Position numbers and translations under genes: made by a program. From Bidens hawaiensis (Eukaryota > Streptophyta > Magnoliopsida > Asterales > Asteraceae): a DNA stretch of 64,000 bases. The stretch lies in contig JAIQDT010002819.1 of the NCBI GenBank assembly GCA_021521415.1, forward strand, positions 186,001 through 250,000, written 5' to 3'. Within the stretch, counting starts at the first letter, position 1, and each line of letters starts with the position of its first letter. Shown piece by piece: positions 45,828-57,251 of the stretch. The notes below the pieces were generated by a model. That model searched no databases. It was given only the letters and a program-made list of their open reading frames with translations, and had not been told where the DNA came from.

Positions 45828-46176
45828 AACATATTAGTAAGCTCTTAGTGGGAAAAAGGTCACCTAACCACGTAGAGTAAATTAATATGTTGAGGTAATA
45901 TTGGCATATAAATGGGAAAAAGGTCACCTAACCGTTTGTATGTTAATATTACAAGTTGATACAAGTAGGACGACTTAAATTAGAACCATGTGAAGAGGGT
46001 CACCCAAGCATGGGGTCTAATAGGTGTTGATGGGATAAACATGCCGACACGAAATATGATTTCGAACCGGTCCCATAAACTCTAGAAGTTGCAAAAGGGT
46101 TTGCAATTGTTATGAATAACTACCTTGATAAACCGACAATGGGAAAAAGGTCACCTAACCGGAGTCAGGTTTATCG
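45828..46176 (+). repeat. Four leader hairpins with a conserved GGTCACC loop and unrelated stems
   Basis: The loop word GGGAAAAAGGTCACC (extended by TAACC) occurs at 45849-45869, 45913-45933 and 46140-46160, and as GGGTCACCC at 45997-46005. Stems: copy 1 AACATATTA (45828-45836) with TAATATGTT (45883-45891); copy 2 an 18-bp stem, 45895-45912 with 45935-45952, 15 Watson-Crick and 3 G-U pairs; copy 3 ATTAGA+CCATG (45979-45990) with CATGG+TCTAAT (46009-46021); copy 4 GATAAACC+GAC (46127-46137) with GTC+GGTTTATC (46164-46175), one bulge. Two plain hairpins lie between copies 3 and 4 (46050-46064 and 46089-46106). Confidence 0.8.
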
Positions 46177-46256
46177 TTGGATTCTAGATTTTAATTATTA
46201 ATTATATTTGGTATATATAAAAAGGGTATTAATAATTAAAAAGGTAAAACACTAAA

Positions 46257-49200
46257 ATGAACTTAATTAAAATTCTGCAGATGGCCGCACACGTCGACGA
46301 CAACATAATCCCTAACGTCCAAAATGTCTCTCTCCGATCTATTCTCGCTAAAGACCGTCTTAACCACAATAACTTTTCGGATTGGTTCCGAAATTTAAGG
46401 ATTGTTCTAAAACAAGAAAAATTATATCATGTTTTGGAAACACCTATCCCCGAAGAACCGGAAGAGGGAAGTGAGGTCGAATATATGAATTGGGTCAAAC
46501 TCACGGAAGATTCCATTCAAGTGTCATGCCTCATGTTGGCGACTATGGTTCCCGAAATCCAAAAGGATTTCGAAAACCATAATGCGTACGACATGATTAC
46601 TCAACTTAAGGAAATGTTCCTTAAGCAATCAAGAGTTGAAAGGTTCGAAACGGTTCGAGCCTTGCATGCATGTAGAATGGATGATAATCAACCAGTTTCA
46701 ACTTATGTACTTAAGATGAAAAGTTACATTGATCGCCTCGCCAAGCTCAATTGTCCCATCTCAAAAGAGTTAGCAACGGATTTGATCCTTAACTCTTTGT
46801 CGAAAAGGTTCGACACATTCGTGTTAAATTATAACATGAACGGGTGGGACAAAACCATTGGAGAACTTCACTCAATGCTTAAAACAGCCGAGGCGAGCAT
46901 GGGCAAAAGGGTTTTACCCATGTTTGCGATCAATGAAGGTAGATCCAAGAATCGATCTCAACCCAATCTTAAGGCTAAGGTAGCCAAAAGAAAGGGTCCT
47001 CCTGTGCATCTTAAGGGTAAGGGCAAATCACCGGTTATGGCAAAGAAACAAAAGGTTATGGAACCGAGGGGTCATAAGGATGATCCTTGTTTTGGTTGTG
47101 GGGAGACCGGACACTGGAAACGCAATTGCCCGGTCTACCTAAAAGAGCTAAAAGACAAGAGGAATGCGGCGCATACCTCGGGTAATGTCTTTATGATTAA
47201 TGTTGAGCTAAATCTTATTTCTTCTAACACATGGGTATTGGATACCGGATGTGGAACTCATATTTGCAATTGGTTGCAGGGGTTCAAAAAGAATGAAGAC
47301 TTAAAGAAGGGCGAAGTGAATCTTTTCATGGGCAACGGTGCAAGGGTGCACGTGGTCGCTAGAGGAGACTTCACTTTATCGCTTCCAAGTGGTTTGGAAG
47401 TTGTTTTGAGAAATGTTTTGTATGCTCCTAGTTTGACTAGGAACATTATTTCTGTGCACCTTCTTAGACAATGTAATTTTGACTTTAAATTTGTAAGATC
47501 AGAAATGCATGTATCATCTAATGGTATCTTTTATTTTAAAGCTGTACCAAACAACGGTATTTATGAATTGGTTCATGATAATACCTTAAATAGCTCATTA
47601 TATCAAACTTCTACTAAAAGACTCAAAAAGGATTTGAGTGATTCCTACATTTGGCATTGTCGCCTTGGACACATAAACAAGAATCGTATAAATACTCTCC
47701 AAAAGAAAGGTCTTTTGAAAACAAACGAGTTAGGTTCGTTTGATGAGTGTGAATCTTGTATTCAAGGCAAGATGACCAAAGAGCCTTTCAAAGGTACAAA
47801 TGAAAGGGCTAAGGATTTGTTAGGTATCATACATACGGATGTATGCGGACCTTTCAAGCCAACTAGTAGGAATAGTGAAAGGTACTTCATTACCTTTACC
47901 GACGATTTTAGTCGATATGGGTATGTTTATCTAATGAAACACAAACATGAAGCCTTTGAAATGTTCAAAGAATTTCAAAATGAAGTACAAAATCAGCTCG
48001 ACCGAACAATCAAGGTACTCCGCTCCGATAGAGGAGGCGAATACCTAAGTGAAGCTTTTCAAAGTCATCTTAGAGATTGTGGGATTATTTCACAGCTCAC
48101 TCCTCCTGGAACTCCTCAACATAACGGAGTATCCGAAAGGAGGAATCGAACACTGTTGGACATGGTTCGATCAATGATGGCACGAAGCTCACTACCGCCA
48201 TCATTTTGGGGATATGCGCTACTCACAGCGGCTCGTATTTTGAATATGGCCCCGACCAAAAAGGTGGATCGAATACCCTATGAAGTGTGGCATGGAAAGG
48301 TTCCATCCTTTTCATATTTAAGGGTATGGGGATGCATAGTTTATGTTAAACGTGACACCCCAAATAAACTTGAGGCTCGATCCATCAGGTGTATCTTCAT
48401 AGGATACCCAAAGGATGATATAGGATATATATTCTATGATCCTAGTGAACAAAAAGTGTTTGTTTCACGCAAAGGATACTTCTTAGAAACTAGGTTCCTT
48501 ATGGAAGGACCTAGTGAAAAGAGAGTGGAACTTGAAGAGGTTCAAGAATCACTGGATGATACACAGTTGGTCGATACTAGCTTTCAACATGAGGATGTTG
48601 AAGATGATCAAATGGTTGATCATACACACGTTGCTCGCAGATCTAATAGGATTAGTCGACCTCCCAAGAAATATGGATTTCTTGTGGATGATTGCTACTT
48701 GGTCGATTCGGATGAACCGATCTCCTACAAAGATGCTATGTCACAACCTGATTGTGACAAGTGGCTTGAAGCCATGAGCGCCGAGATGCAATCCATGCAC
48801 GATAATCAAGTTTGGGAATTGGTTGATCGTCCACTTAACTCCAAACTGGTTGGATGTAAGTGGGTCTTCAAAAGGAAGACCGATATGCATGGAAATTTAG
48901 ATACTTACAAAGCACGACTTGTAGCAAAAGGTTTCACGCAAACTCAAGGGATTGATTATGATGAAACCTTCTCGCCGGTCGCGATGCTTAAGTCGATTAG
49001 GATATTATTTGCCATTGCAGCTCATTTTGATTATGAGATATGGCAAATGGATGTCAAGACCGCTTTTCTAAATGGATATCTTGAGGAAGATGTCCATATG
49101 GTTCAGCCTGAAGGTTTTGTCGATCCATCTAATCCAGATAAAGTTTGTAAGTTAAAGAAATCAATCTACGGGTTGAAACAAGCATCACGGATGTGGAATC

Positions 49201-50297
49201 ATCGTTTTAATGAAGAAATCAAAGCGTTTGGTTTCGTCCAAAACAGTGATGAGGCGTGTGTGTATAAATGGGCTAGTGGGAGTATAATCATTTTCCTTAT
49301 TTTGTATGTCGATGATATACTTTTATTTGGAAATGATATACCAAGTATGGAAAACATTAAAGCGTGGTTAAGTAGTCGTTTCTCAATTAAGGATCTTGGA
49401 GAAGCGACATATATCTTGGGAATAAAGGTCTATAGGGATAGACAAAGGAAATTGATCGGACTCAATCAAAGTGCGTACATTGATAAAATCCTGAAAAGGT
49501 TCAGGATGGAAAACTCTAAGAAAGGTTTGGTACCTATTCCTAGAGGAACCGTGTTAAGCTCATCCCAAAGTCCTAGCTCTAAGGAAGAGCAGGATAGGAT
49601 GAAGCATGTTCCTTATGCTTCGGCAATAGGATCTATTATGTATGCAATGATGTGCACTAGACCGGACGTCTCGTATGCTTTAAGCATAACGAGTAGATAC
49701 CAGCACAACCCAGGTGACAGTCATTGGATGGCTGTCAAGAATATATTAAAGTACCTTAGAAGGACTAAGGATATGTTTTTAATATATGGGTCTGGTGAGG
49801 AGGAACTCGTCGTAAAGGGTTACGTGGATGCGAGTTTCCAAACTGACCGAGATGATTCTCGATCACAGTCGGGATATGTCTTCATTTTGAATGGAGGCGC
49901 TGTCTCTTGGAAGAGTTCGAAGCAGGATGTTGTCGCGTTATCCACTACAGAATCTGAGTACATCGCCGCTTCAATGGCAGCCCAAGAGGCTGCATGGATG
50001 AAAAAGTTCATCATGGATCTAGGGATTATCTCTACCATTCAGGAGCCCCTAGAGATATTCTGTGACAATGAGGGTGCTATTGCACAGATCAAGGAGCCTC
50101 GTGCTCATCAGAAAACGAGGCACATTGAGCGCAGATTCAACTACATAAGGGATGAAGTTGAAAAGAGAAAGATATGTATTCATAAAGTTCATACCGATCA
50201 AAATATTGCGGACCCACTCACGAAGCTCCTCGATAGGCCAAAGCATGAGGGTCATGTTTGTGCATTAGGACTTCGGTATTCTAGTGAGTGGATTTAA
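46257..50297 (+). CDS. gag-pol: Ty1/copia gag-pol polyprotein, 1346 codons, uninterrupted
   Basis: Gag comes first (DWFRNLRIVL, then LNSLSKRFDTFVLNYNMNGW), with a zinc knuckle CFGCGETGHWKRNC at residues about 278-291. Protease has LDTGCGTHIC (D329). Integrase has WHCRLGH...CESC (about 465-505) and D-D-E near 528, 591 and 627 (HTDVCGPF, RSDRGGEY, GVSERRNRT). RT starts about 866 (GCKWVFKRK) with catalytic YVDD at 1017-1020. RNase H has YVDASFQTD (about 1190), ALSTTESEYIA and a terminal ADPLTKLLD. This is the copia order, integrase before RT. All catalytic residues are present. The second ATG at 46281 (residue 9, context gcagATGGCC) is the better start and follows an AT-rich leader. Cellular RNA is copied to DNA in virus-like particles and integrated in the nucleus. 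No frameshift or stop was found. Confidence 0.97.
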   Translation: MNLIKILQMAAHVDDNIIPNVQNVSLRSILAKDRLNHNNFSDWFRNLRIVLKQEKLYHVLETPIPEEPEEGSEVEYMNWVKLTEDSIQVSCLMLATMVPEIQKDFENHNAYDMITQLKEMFLKQSRVERFETVRALHACRMDDNQPVSTYVLKMKSYIDRLAKLNCPISKELATDLILNSLSKRFDTFVLNYNMNGWDKTIGELHSMLKTAEASMGKRVLPMFAINEGRSKNRSQPNLKAKVAKRKGPPVHLKGKGKSPVMAKKQKVMEPRGHKDDPCFGCGETGHWKRNCPVYLKELKDKRNAAHTSGNVFMINVELNLISSNTWVLDTGCGTHICNWLQGFKKNEDLKKGEVNLFMGNGARVHVVARGDFTLSLPSGLEVVLRNVLYAPSLTRNIISVHLLRQCNFDFKFVRSEMHVSSNGIFYFKAVPNNGIYELVHDNTLNSSLYQTSTKRLKKDLSDSYIWHCRLGHINKNRINTLQKKGLLKTNELGSFDECESCIQGKMTKEPFKGTNERAKDLLGIIHTDVCGPFKPTSRNSERYFITFTDDFSRYGYVYLMKHKHEAFEMFKEFQNEVQNQLDRTIKVLRSDRGGEYLSEAFQSHLRDCGIISQLTPPGTPQHNGVSERRNRTLLDMVRSMMARSSLPPSFWGYALLTAARILNMAPTKKVDRIPYEVWHGKVPSFSYLRVWGCIVYVKRDTPNKLEARSIRCIFIGYPKDDIGYIFYDPSEQKVFVSRKGYFLETRFLMEGPSEKRVELEEVQESLDDTQLVDTSFQHEDVEDDQMVDHTHVARRSNRISRPPKKYGFLVDDCYLVDSDEPISYKDAMSQPDCDKWLEAMSAEMQSMHDNQVWELVDRPLNSKLVGCKWVFKRKTDMHGNLDTYKARLVAKGFTQTQGIDYDETFSPVAMLKSIRILFAIAAHFDYEIWQMDVKTAFLNGYLEEDVHMVQPEGFVDPSNPDKVCKLKKSIYGLKQASRMWNHRFNEEIKAFGFVQNSDEACVYKWASGSIIIFLILYVDDILLFGNDIPSMENIKAWLSSRFSIKDLGEATYILGIKVYRDRQRKLIGLNQSAYIDKILKRFRMENSKKGLVPIPRGTVLSSSQSPSSKEEQDRMKHVPYASAIGSIMYAMMCTRPDVSYALSITSRYQHNPGDSHWMAVKNILKYLRRTKDMFLIYGSGEEELVVKGYVDASFQTDRDDSRSQSGYVFILNGGAVSWKSSKQDVVALSTTESEYIAASMAAQEAAWMKKFIMDLGIISTIQEPLEIFCDNEGAIAQIKEPRAHQKTRHIERRFNYIRDEVEKRKICIHKVHTDQNIADPLTKLLDRPKHEGHVCALGLRYSSEWI

Positions 50298-51076
50298 TCT
50301 GTGTTTAGTGTTTGTATAAGAACGAATATAATGGGTATCTCATGAAAATTAATTATGTTTAATTATTCAATGAGTTATGTTCTATATTTGCATGTTTAAT
50401 CCATGAATGACTTATGTTGTTCTAAACGTCCGTAGTCGATCATGCTTGTGGGAACAGGCATGAAGGTAAGACTATTATGAACTGGGATTGGTTGATATTC
50501 ATGTGATGAATATAGGGCATAGGTTTGCCACCAAGGTTTATAAATATTTGTGGGATACAAATATTGGACATGATCCGCTCTCAAGGATCACTGCATAGAG
50601 TTAGTGCAACTGATCATAAGTAATCCTTGAGTAAAGGCGAGTATTATTGTGTCCTTTGACCTGAGATGCATATTGGATCTGGTTTTTCATCAAGTCTGAT
50701 AACTTGACTCTCTTCTTTGTTTTTCGGTAACACGATGACGTAAAAGAAAGAGCTCAGATATCATACGAGATGTCAACAAGGATGTATGCAGTCAAGATGG
50801 GATTTGTTCCTCTTATGTGTTGAGAGTTTAGATGTCTAAGGCCTGTTAAGTTAAATCATTGAGAGAATGATCACTCTGTGTCTCTTCGATTTAACAGGAC
50901 ATCTAGTAACAAAGGGATATAATGATAAGACTTACCTATATCATATCAAGTATGGACTTGAAGGGGATGATGTTATTGAATGGCACTTAGTCAAACACAC
51001 TAGGGATGGTGAACTGTTGTTAGGCGGTATTCACCATTAGCGTTAACTACCTATGAGTCTCGTGCAAGTGGGAGAT
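50298..51076 (+). other. Structured 3' trailer of the young copia
   Basis: Non-coding, between the pol stop and the 3' LTR. Hairpins seen: 50441-50462 (8 bp, loop TGGGAA), 50495-50513 (ATATTCAT/ATGAATAT, loop GTG) and 50543-50565 (9 bp, loop GGGAT). A two-part stem AGATGT+CCTGTTAA (50830-50849) pairs with TTAACAGG+ACATCT (50891-50904). The last is 51006-51037 (ATGGTGAA/TTCACCAT). The polypurine tract follows at 51066-51076. Confidence 0.7.
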
Positions 51077-51402
51077 TGTTGGAATATCGTATGCCCGAGA
51101 CACGTAATTAGGTTAATGTGGCTAGTTGTGTTTGATCCAAGTCGGGTCATACCCAATAACGAGTTAGACACACACCAATTATGTATTTGTTGAGATATGA
51201 TCTATAAAACAAATACAGAACACGACACATTCAGAAATCGGGTTTCTGAATAATTACTTGAAAGTGTTAAATAAATTCATTGGTTAATTTATTTATTCAA
51301 ATAATTATTATTGGAATGATTATTTAATTATATGTTCTTTTATAAAATGGTTTATAAAAGATGGGGTGTTTATATATTTTATAATGTATAAAATAAATAA
51401 AA

Positions 51403-51433
<31 letters not shown>

Positions 51434-52032
51434 TGGGGCCGGTTTTAGGGTGGGCCCCACACCCCATGTCTTGGTCAAATCTTGAGTATGGGTTACTTAA
51501 ACCAAAATACCTAACATCAACTAACATCATGGGATTTGAATGATGATAAGGTATGAAAGATCAAGATGATTATTGATATATATATTTTCAAGTAAACAAA
51601 AATAAAGACACAACTCTTCCTTTCTTTCTTTCTTGTTTACGGCCAAAAGAAAAAGGAAGGGCTCGGGTCTCGTTTTTTCGTGTTCAAGCTTCCTAGCATA
51701 GCTCGGTGTGTGTTGGAGACTCGGGGTATATTCCGTTTGAGGTTTTTCCTTTGAAAGTCTAGCATTCACATCATCATCTTCTTCAACCATCTACTAAACT
51801 CTTAAAGGGTTAAGAATGTAAGTATTTACTAGCTTGATAGTTTAGCTTTTCCGTATCATTTGATCCTTGCTTCGGGTTTCTAGTAAATAGATTATTGGTA
51901 ATCTTATAACATGAATAAACTAGGTTATTCATGAACATATACATATGTTTAGTTTGTAAATATCACGCTTCCGCCTTAATTGTGACTAGTTAAATGGTTA
52001 ACTAAGCTTGTTAATTTCATAGAAACCCAACA
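51077..52032 (+). repeat. 3' LTR of the young copia
   Basis: It matches 43532-44479 apart from a longer A-run and (TA)n near 51400-51435, and it repeats all the LTR hairpins. It is followed by the target copy aaagg (52033-52037). Confidence 0.95.
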
Positions 52033-52823
52033 AAAGGCTCCAACCCATCCTCCACACACACATCATGATCTTCATCTCCTTCTTCGTCACCTCCAAAATC
52101 ACATCAAAATACCATATCGGAAACCATGGCCGAATCAAACTCCATAGTGATCAACTCTTCCATGAAAGATCTCACTGTCATAATGTTGCCGACAACCCTA
52201 AAACTCACCTCTTCCAATTACCTAGCCTGGAAAACACAAGTTGAAGCATTGTTGTACGGCCTCGACTTGTTTAAATTCATCGATGGCTCGCACTGTACTC
52301 CGAAACCCACAATTGCATAAGATGGAACTAAATCCCTCACAAGGAATATTCTCAGTGGTTTCGTCAAGATCGATTACTTTTCGGGGCGTTAGTGGGCAGC
52401 TTGTCACCACCGATTGTTCCACTCATCATCGGTTCTTCGCAAGAGGCCTGGCAAATCTTGGCTAAAACCTATGCCTCTCCTAGCCGTGGTCACATAAAGC
52501 AATTTAAATATCGTCTCAAACAACTATCCAAAACGCTTACTCAATCGATAACTGAGTACATGCAAGACATCAAAACAATAGTTGATGAACTTGCTATACT
52601 AGGCAAAAAGATGGATGATGAAGATGTCATAGATGCTATAGCAAATGGTCTAGAACAGGTTAGCTACAAACCCATCTTGAATGGGCTTAATGCCAGAGAC
52701 TCTGCCATCTCATTCAATGAATTGCATGAGAAACTCATAAATCATGAGTTGTCTTTACTACAACAAACTGCATCAAATGGAATACACCAACCAGCTTCTG
52801 TCTTTTTTGCACAAAACAGAAAC

Positions 52824-54867
52824 TGTAGGTCCCGAAACCGGATCCGACAACGAACGCTTTGTTCTTGATAAACGCTCGAGACGGGTGCGGTGAAACAAAC
52901 GACCGAATATAAATAATATAAAGATAAAATAAATGAGCGATCTCGTTGTCGGTTAAAGATTTGATATATTAATAAACGAACCGACCCACCCAACCCCTTG
53001 GGTGGATGATTTACACCATGGAAAACACAAACAAATAAGAACAAAGTCTCTATTTATAGCCTAACACATAATCTAGAAGTTCTCCTCCGTTGAAGCTAAA
53101 CGCGCGTGCCGAAGCTCTCGTCTTGTGTCTGGACTACTCGCCGACATTAAATATTATCTTGACCGTAAATATATAACGGGTTTCATACTTTGATATTGCA
53201 AGTCACATAAATTGGCCTTACAATCACCCCTTTGACTTGTGATCTCAAAACTTTGTCAAACCGTGTCTCGCATCTTCACAAATCACCCGATAAACCGAAG
53301 CCTCTTCGCTTCAATTCACCCCCTCAAGGTAACATGTTCACCTTTCGGATCCAACTTCTCGAACGCCTTAGAAATAACAAGCTTTGAACATGGTTAAACA
53401 AGACGAAACCCGAACAAATTTTGACTTTCTTCAGTTTGGTCAACTCGAAAAATAAACGACTTCTAAACATCCCAAGATAATTAAAAACAGCAGCCCATGG
53501 TATAATTTAATGAAATGCAGCCCAACAGCCCAAAGATAATTAAAAACAGCAGCCCATGGTGGAAGTTAATGAAATGCAGCCCACATAGCCTCAGCATATA
53601 TTAGTTTTGATCAGGCCCAAAAGAAAATTAGCAGCCATATTTAATAACAAAAGAAAATCAGGAGAAAAATAAACAAACCCTAAATGTAACATGCCAGCCA
53701 CCAAACAACAATGGAACCACCGGTGACCTACTCACCGGAAAACTGATCACCGGAAACCCGCTGTCACGGTTCTAAGTCACCATCCACCGCCGCCACATTC
53801 TCCCTTGCACCGGTCCTTCATCATGCCAGTAACATCAACCGCCAACAACACAACCACATGTGATATTCTAGCCGGAAAATCGTTCACCGGAAAAATGATT
53901 TCCGATTACATAACATTCAATCACCATCCTCCCGGTATGAACCACCACTATATGTCACTGGCGACCCATCTTCACCGCCAGAAACTTGCTCCGATCAGTT
54001 CACTATCCAAACAGCCGGTAACATCTCTCAACACCATTTCCATGTTACGCCACCGCCGCCGCTGTGTAATCATGAATTCACCTAGTCGGAACTGTGAAAG
54101 ATCTCCATATCGGAAGCGTAGTATTCCGGTCACCATCAATATCAGCCGTGTAATCATGAATTCCACTCCGGAGCCGCTGCCTCCGCTGCTACTATTTCAT
54201 GATAGCTCGGAAAAACCTCCGGCCACCATCTACTGGAAATCGACATCACTCTCTTTAAAACCGTGAAACTCCTAGATCTACAGAGACGAAATTCGAGCAC
54301 CTTTATTTCCAAGATCTTCAAATTTTATTTTCAAACTTCAACGGATCTTTAACGTCTCGGTTCGGGTAATAACGGAAAAAGAACCCGAATATCAAGAACA
54401 AAGTTGAATCATAAGATTCGACCCGCTCTGATACCAATTGTAGGTCCCGAAACCGGATCCGACAACGAACGGCTTTGTTCTTAATAACCGCTCAAGACGG
54501 GTGCAATGAAACAAACGACCGAACATAAATAATATAAAGATAAAATAAATGAACGATCTCGTTGTCGGTTAAAGATTTGATATATTAATAAACGAACCGA
54601 CCCACCCAAGGTGAGCTCCCCTTGGGTGGATGATTTACACCATGGAAAACACACACAAATAAGAACAACAAAGTATATAAGAACAACAAAGTATCTATTT
54701 ATAGCCTTACACATAATCTAGAAGTTCTCCTCCGATGAAGCTAAACGCGCATGCCGAAGCTCTCGTCTCGTGTCCGGACTAGTCGCCGATATTAAATATT
54801 ATTTTGACCATAAATATATAACGGGTTTCGTACTTTGATATCACAAGTTACATAAATTGGCCAGACA
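52824..54867 (-). mobile_element. TRIM/small LARD-like LTR element without coding capacity, TSD gaaac
   Basis: LTRs lie at 52824-53222 (399 bp) and 54439-54867 (429 bp). On the plus strand they start TGTAGGTCCCGAAACC and end GGCCTTACA or GGCCAGACA. gaaac flanks both sides (52819-52823, 54868-54872). The primer-site complement (ctctgataccaat, 54426-54438) next to the right LTR shows minus orientation. The 1216-bp interior has no gag or pol motif. It contains a 59-bp tandem duplication (53474-53532 and 53533-53590) rich in cagcccatgg and cagccca words. It must move in trans. Confidence 0.88.
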
Positions 54868-56495
54868 GAAACAATAGTAGGCAGTGGGCAAACAAACAAG
54901 GTAATTAAGCAATATCTCAAAACAGGTCCACTAACCATTCTGCAGGTCTGCTCCCCACCGTCACCCTATCAACCAGTCAAAGACCCTATCTTGGCAAATA
55001 CCAATGGTGTCACCAAAAGGGTCACTCTTTTGCAAACTGCTCACACTTCAAAAAAGTGCATCCAATGATTTTCGTTCCTAATTTTAACCGAGGCTCATAG
55101 GCTAAAAATGCACAAGTTATAAACAACACAAACGGTGGAACCTCTGCAAATTATCTTTTTGATAGCGGTGCTTCTCATCATGTCTCAAATGATTTAAGCA
55201 ATCTCTCTCATCATGCCCCATATGATGGAACTGAAGAACTAGTCATCGGTGATGGTTCGTGTCTCAAAATCACTCATATAGGCTCTCTTGCTATTAACAC
55301 TCTTCATACACCACTTATTCTTAATAATGTGTTATGTGCTCCTTCTTTATCTAATGGCATAATATCTATTTCCAGATTATTTTGTGATAACAATCTAACT
55401 ATGAAATTCTACTCTTGTGTTTTTGTTATCAAGGATCGGGCTTCGAAACTCCAAATCCTCCGGGGAACGGCAACAAAAGGAATGTATGAGCTTTGCTCCT
55501 CATCCTCACCGCCGCCATCTGTCTTCACTATGCAAAGCCCCGACTCCACTTGGCATCATCGTTTTGGACATCCGCATAATAAAGTTTTCAAACTTTTATC
55601 ATCTATTGCTTCTTTTAATTCTAGTTTCAATGACAATTGTAATTCTTGTCACATTAATAAAAGTCACCGTTTGCCATTTTTGGATTCTTCACTTTAATCT
55701 AGTGCACCGTTTGATTTAATTTTTTCGGATGTACGATGTTCACCGGTTACTTTATTTGATAATTACAAATATTATATCATATTTGTTGATCACTTCACAA
55801 AATACATATGGCTTTACCCACTAAAACGCAAGTCCGATTCCCTCTCCACATTCACTCGGTTCCAAAAGCTAGTTGAAAATTACTTTGAGCGAAAAATCAA
55901 ACAATTAGTTTATGATAACGGAGGTGAATATGTGAAACTTTTACCACATTTAAACTTTTGTGGTATCTCACATCACCACCACATACCCCATAACACAATG
56001 GATATGCCAAACGCCGACACCGACTTATTGTTGAAACTGGTTTAACTCTCTTATTTCATGCTACACTACCTGTAACATTCTGGCCATTTGCGTTCGTCAC
56101 AGCCGCCTATTTGGTAAATAGACTACCTACACCCACTCTAAACAACTCATTTTCCTTTCTCAAATTATTTCAAAAACAACCAAACTATACCAAACTTTGT
56201 AGTTTTGGATGTTTATGTTACCCATGGCTTAGGCCTTATTCCCCTCATAAACTACATTCAAAATCCACTCTTTGTATATTTGTTGGATACTCTCCAACTC
56301 AAAGTGCATATTATTCTGTAGATCCACTATCTTCAAAAATTTATTCTTCACGTTATGTTGTTTTTATTGAACATAAGCTTTCTTTTGAACAACTCACAAA
56401 ATCCACTACCAACTCTTTAGTCAGCCTAAATGACTAGGTACTCATCACCTTACTTATTTCACAACCTAGCATCTCCACCAATCCTATAAATTCTG

Positions 56496-57251
56496 TGTTG
56501 GGAAAAACGACCACCTAGCCACAAACGGTAAACAAAAATGGTTGAATTAATCTTCGTTTAACTAAACTTTTTCCCGACCCGAATGAACCAATAAGGATTC
56601 AAACAAATAGGTAATTTAAATGCAACAAAGGACACAAAAATTTTAGCGTGAAAAACCTCTAAAGGCGAAAGTAAAAACCATGGGACTACTAGAGCCGCTT
56701 CAAATTCACTATCATCAATAATAGCAATACAAAGTCTTCTCTAGGTAAAACTAGAGGTATACACAAATCATCATATACTTGGTACAAACAATCTTCAAGT
56801 ATATGGAATTAAATATAAAAGACTAACGAGTAAGAGGTATCATCACGAGAGAATATATCAATCTCTGAAACGTCTTTTATCTTCAAAACACCAAAAAAAC
56901 TGGAGCACTAATTTCCTTCTCTCCTGATCTGTTGTCGGCAGTCGAAAGAGGACTTCACCAATTATTCTCCAATATTTTCTTGCGTACAGTGGCAGGATAA
57001 CAATCTCCACAAACAAAAGAATCCTTTATATGCAATTTTGTTTCTTGTCCTTCACTCAAAAGCCCACCAAGTTGTGGTCACGGGCCAAAAACCAAAGAAC
57101 CAGTTTTGGTTCTTTTAATTCATCCGTGAACAAGAAACAATAATAATTTTCTTTTTACTTTTATTACTAAATAAATAATAATTAATAATAATAATAACTC
57201 ATGTAGGATAATATATGTTGCACTTTCTCATGGACAAAAAATACCCCAACA
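56496..57251 (-). mobile_element. Solo LTR, 756 bp, TSD ttctg
   Basis: The ends are TGTTGGG and CCCAACA, flanked by ttctg at 56491-56495 and 57252-57256. There is no internal domain, so it is a solo LTR left by LTR-LTR recombination. A minus-strand TATA box (gcatataaagg, complement near 57026-57036) suggests minus orientation. Confidence 0.82.

Larger units (their letters stand above)
43532..52032 (+). mobile_element. Young, apparently intact Ty1/copia element, TSD aaagg
   Basis: LTRs lie at 43532-44479 (948 bp) and 51077-52032 (956 bp). They read the same throughout except for length differences in an A-run and an adjacent (TA)n. aaagg flanks both sides (43527-43531 and 52033-52037). The primer site (tggcatcaagagcc, 44482-44495), a single open gag-pol (46257-50297) and a polypurine tract (aagtgggagat, 51066-51076) are all present. 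Together these indicate a very recent insertion that may still be competent. Its untranslated leader (1.78 kb) and trailer (0.78 kb) are unusually long and full of hairpins. Confidence 0.95.

Noticed and set aside
53805..54266. 153-codon frame in the TRIM-like element
   Set aside because: Low-complexity proline, serine and threonine translation without gag, protease or RT motifs.
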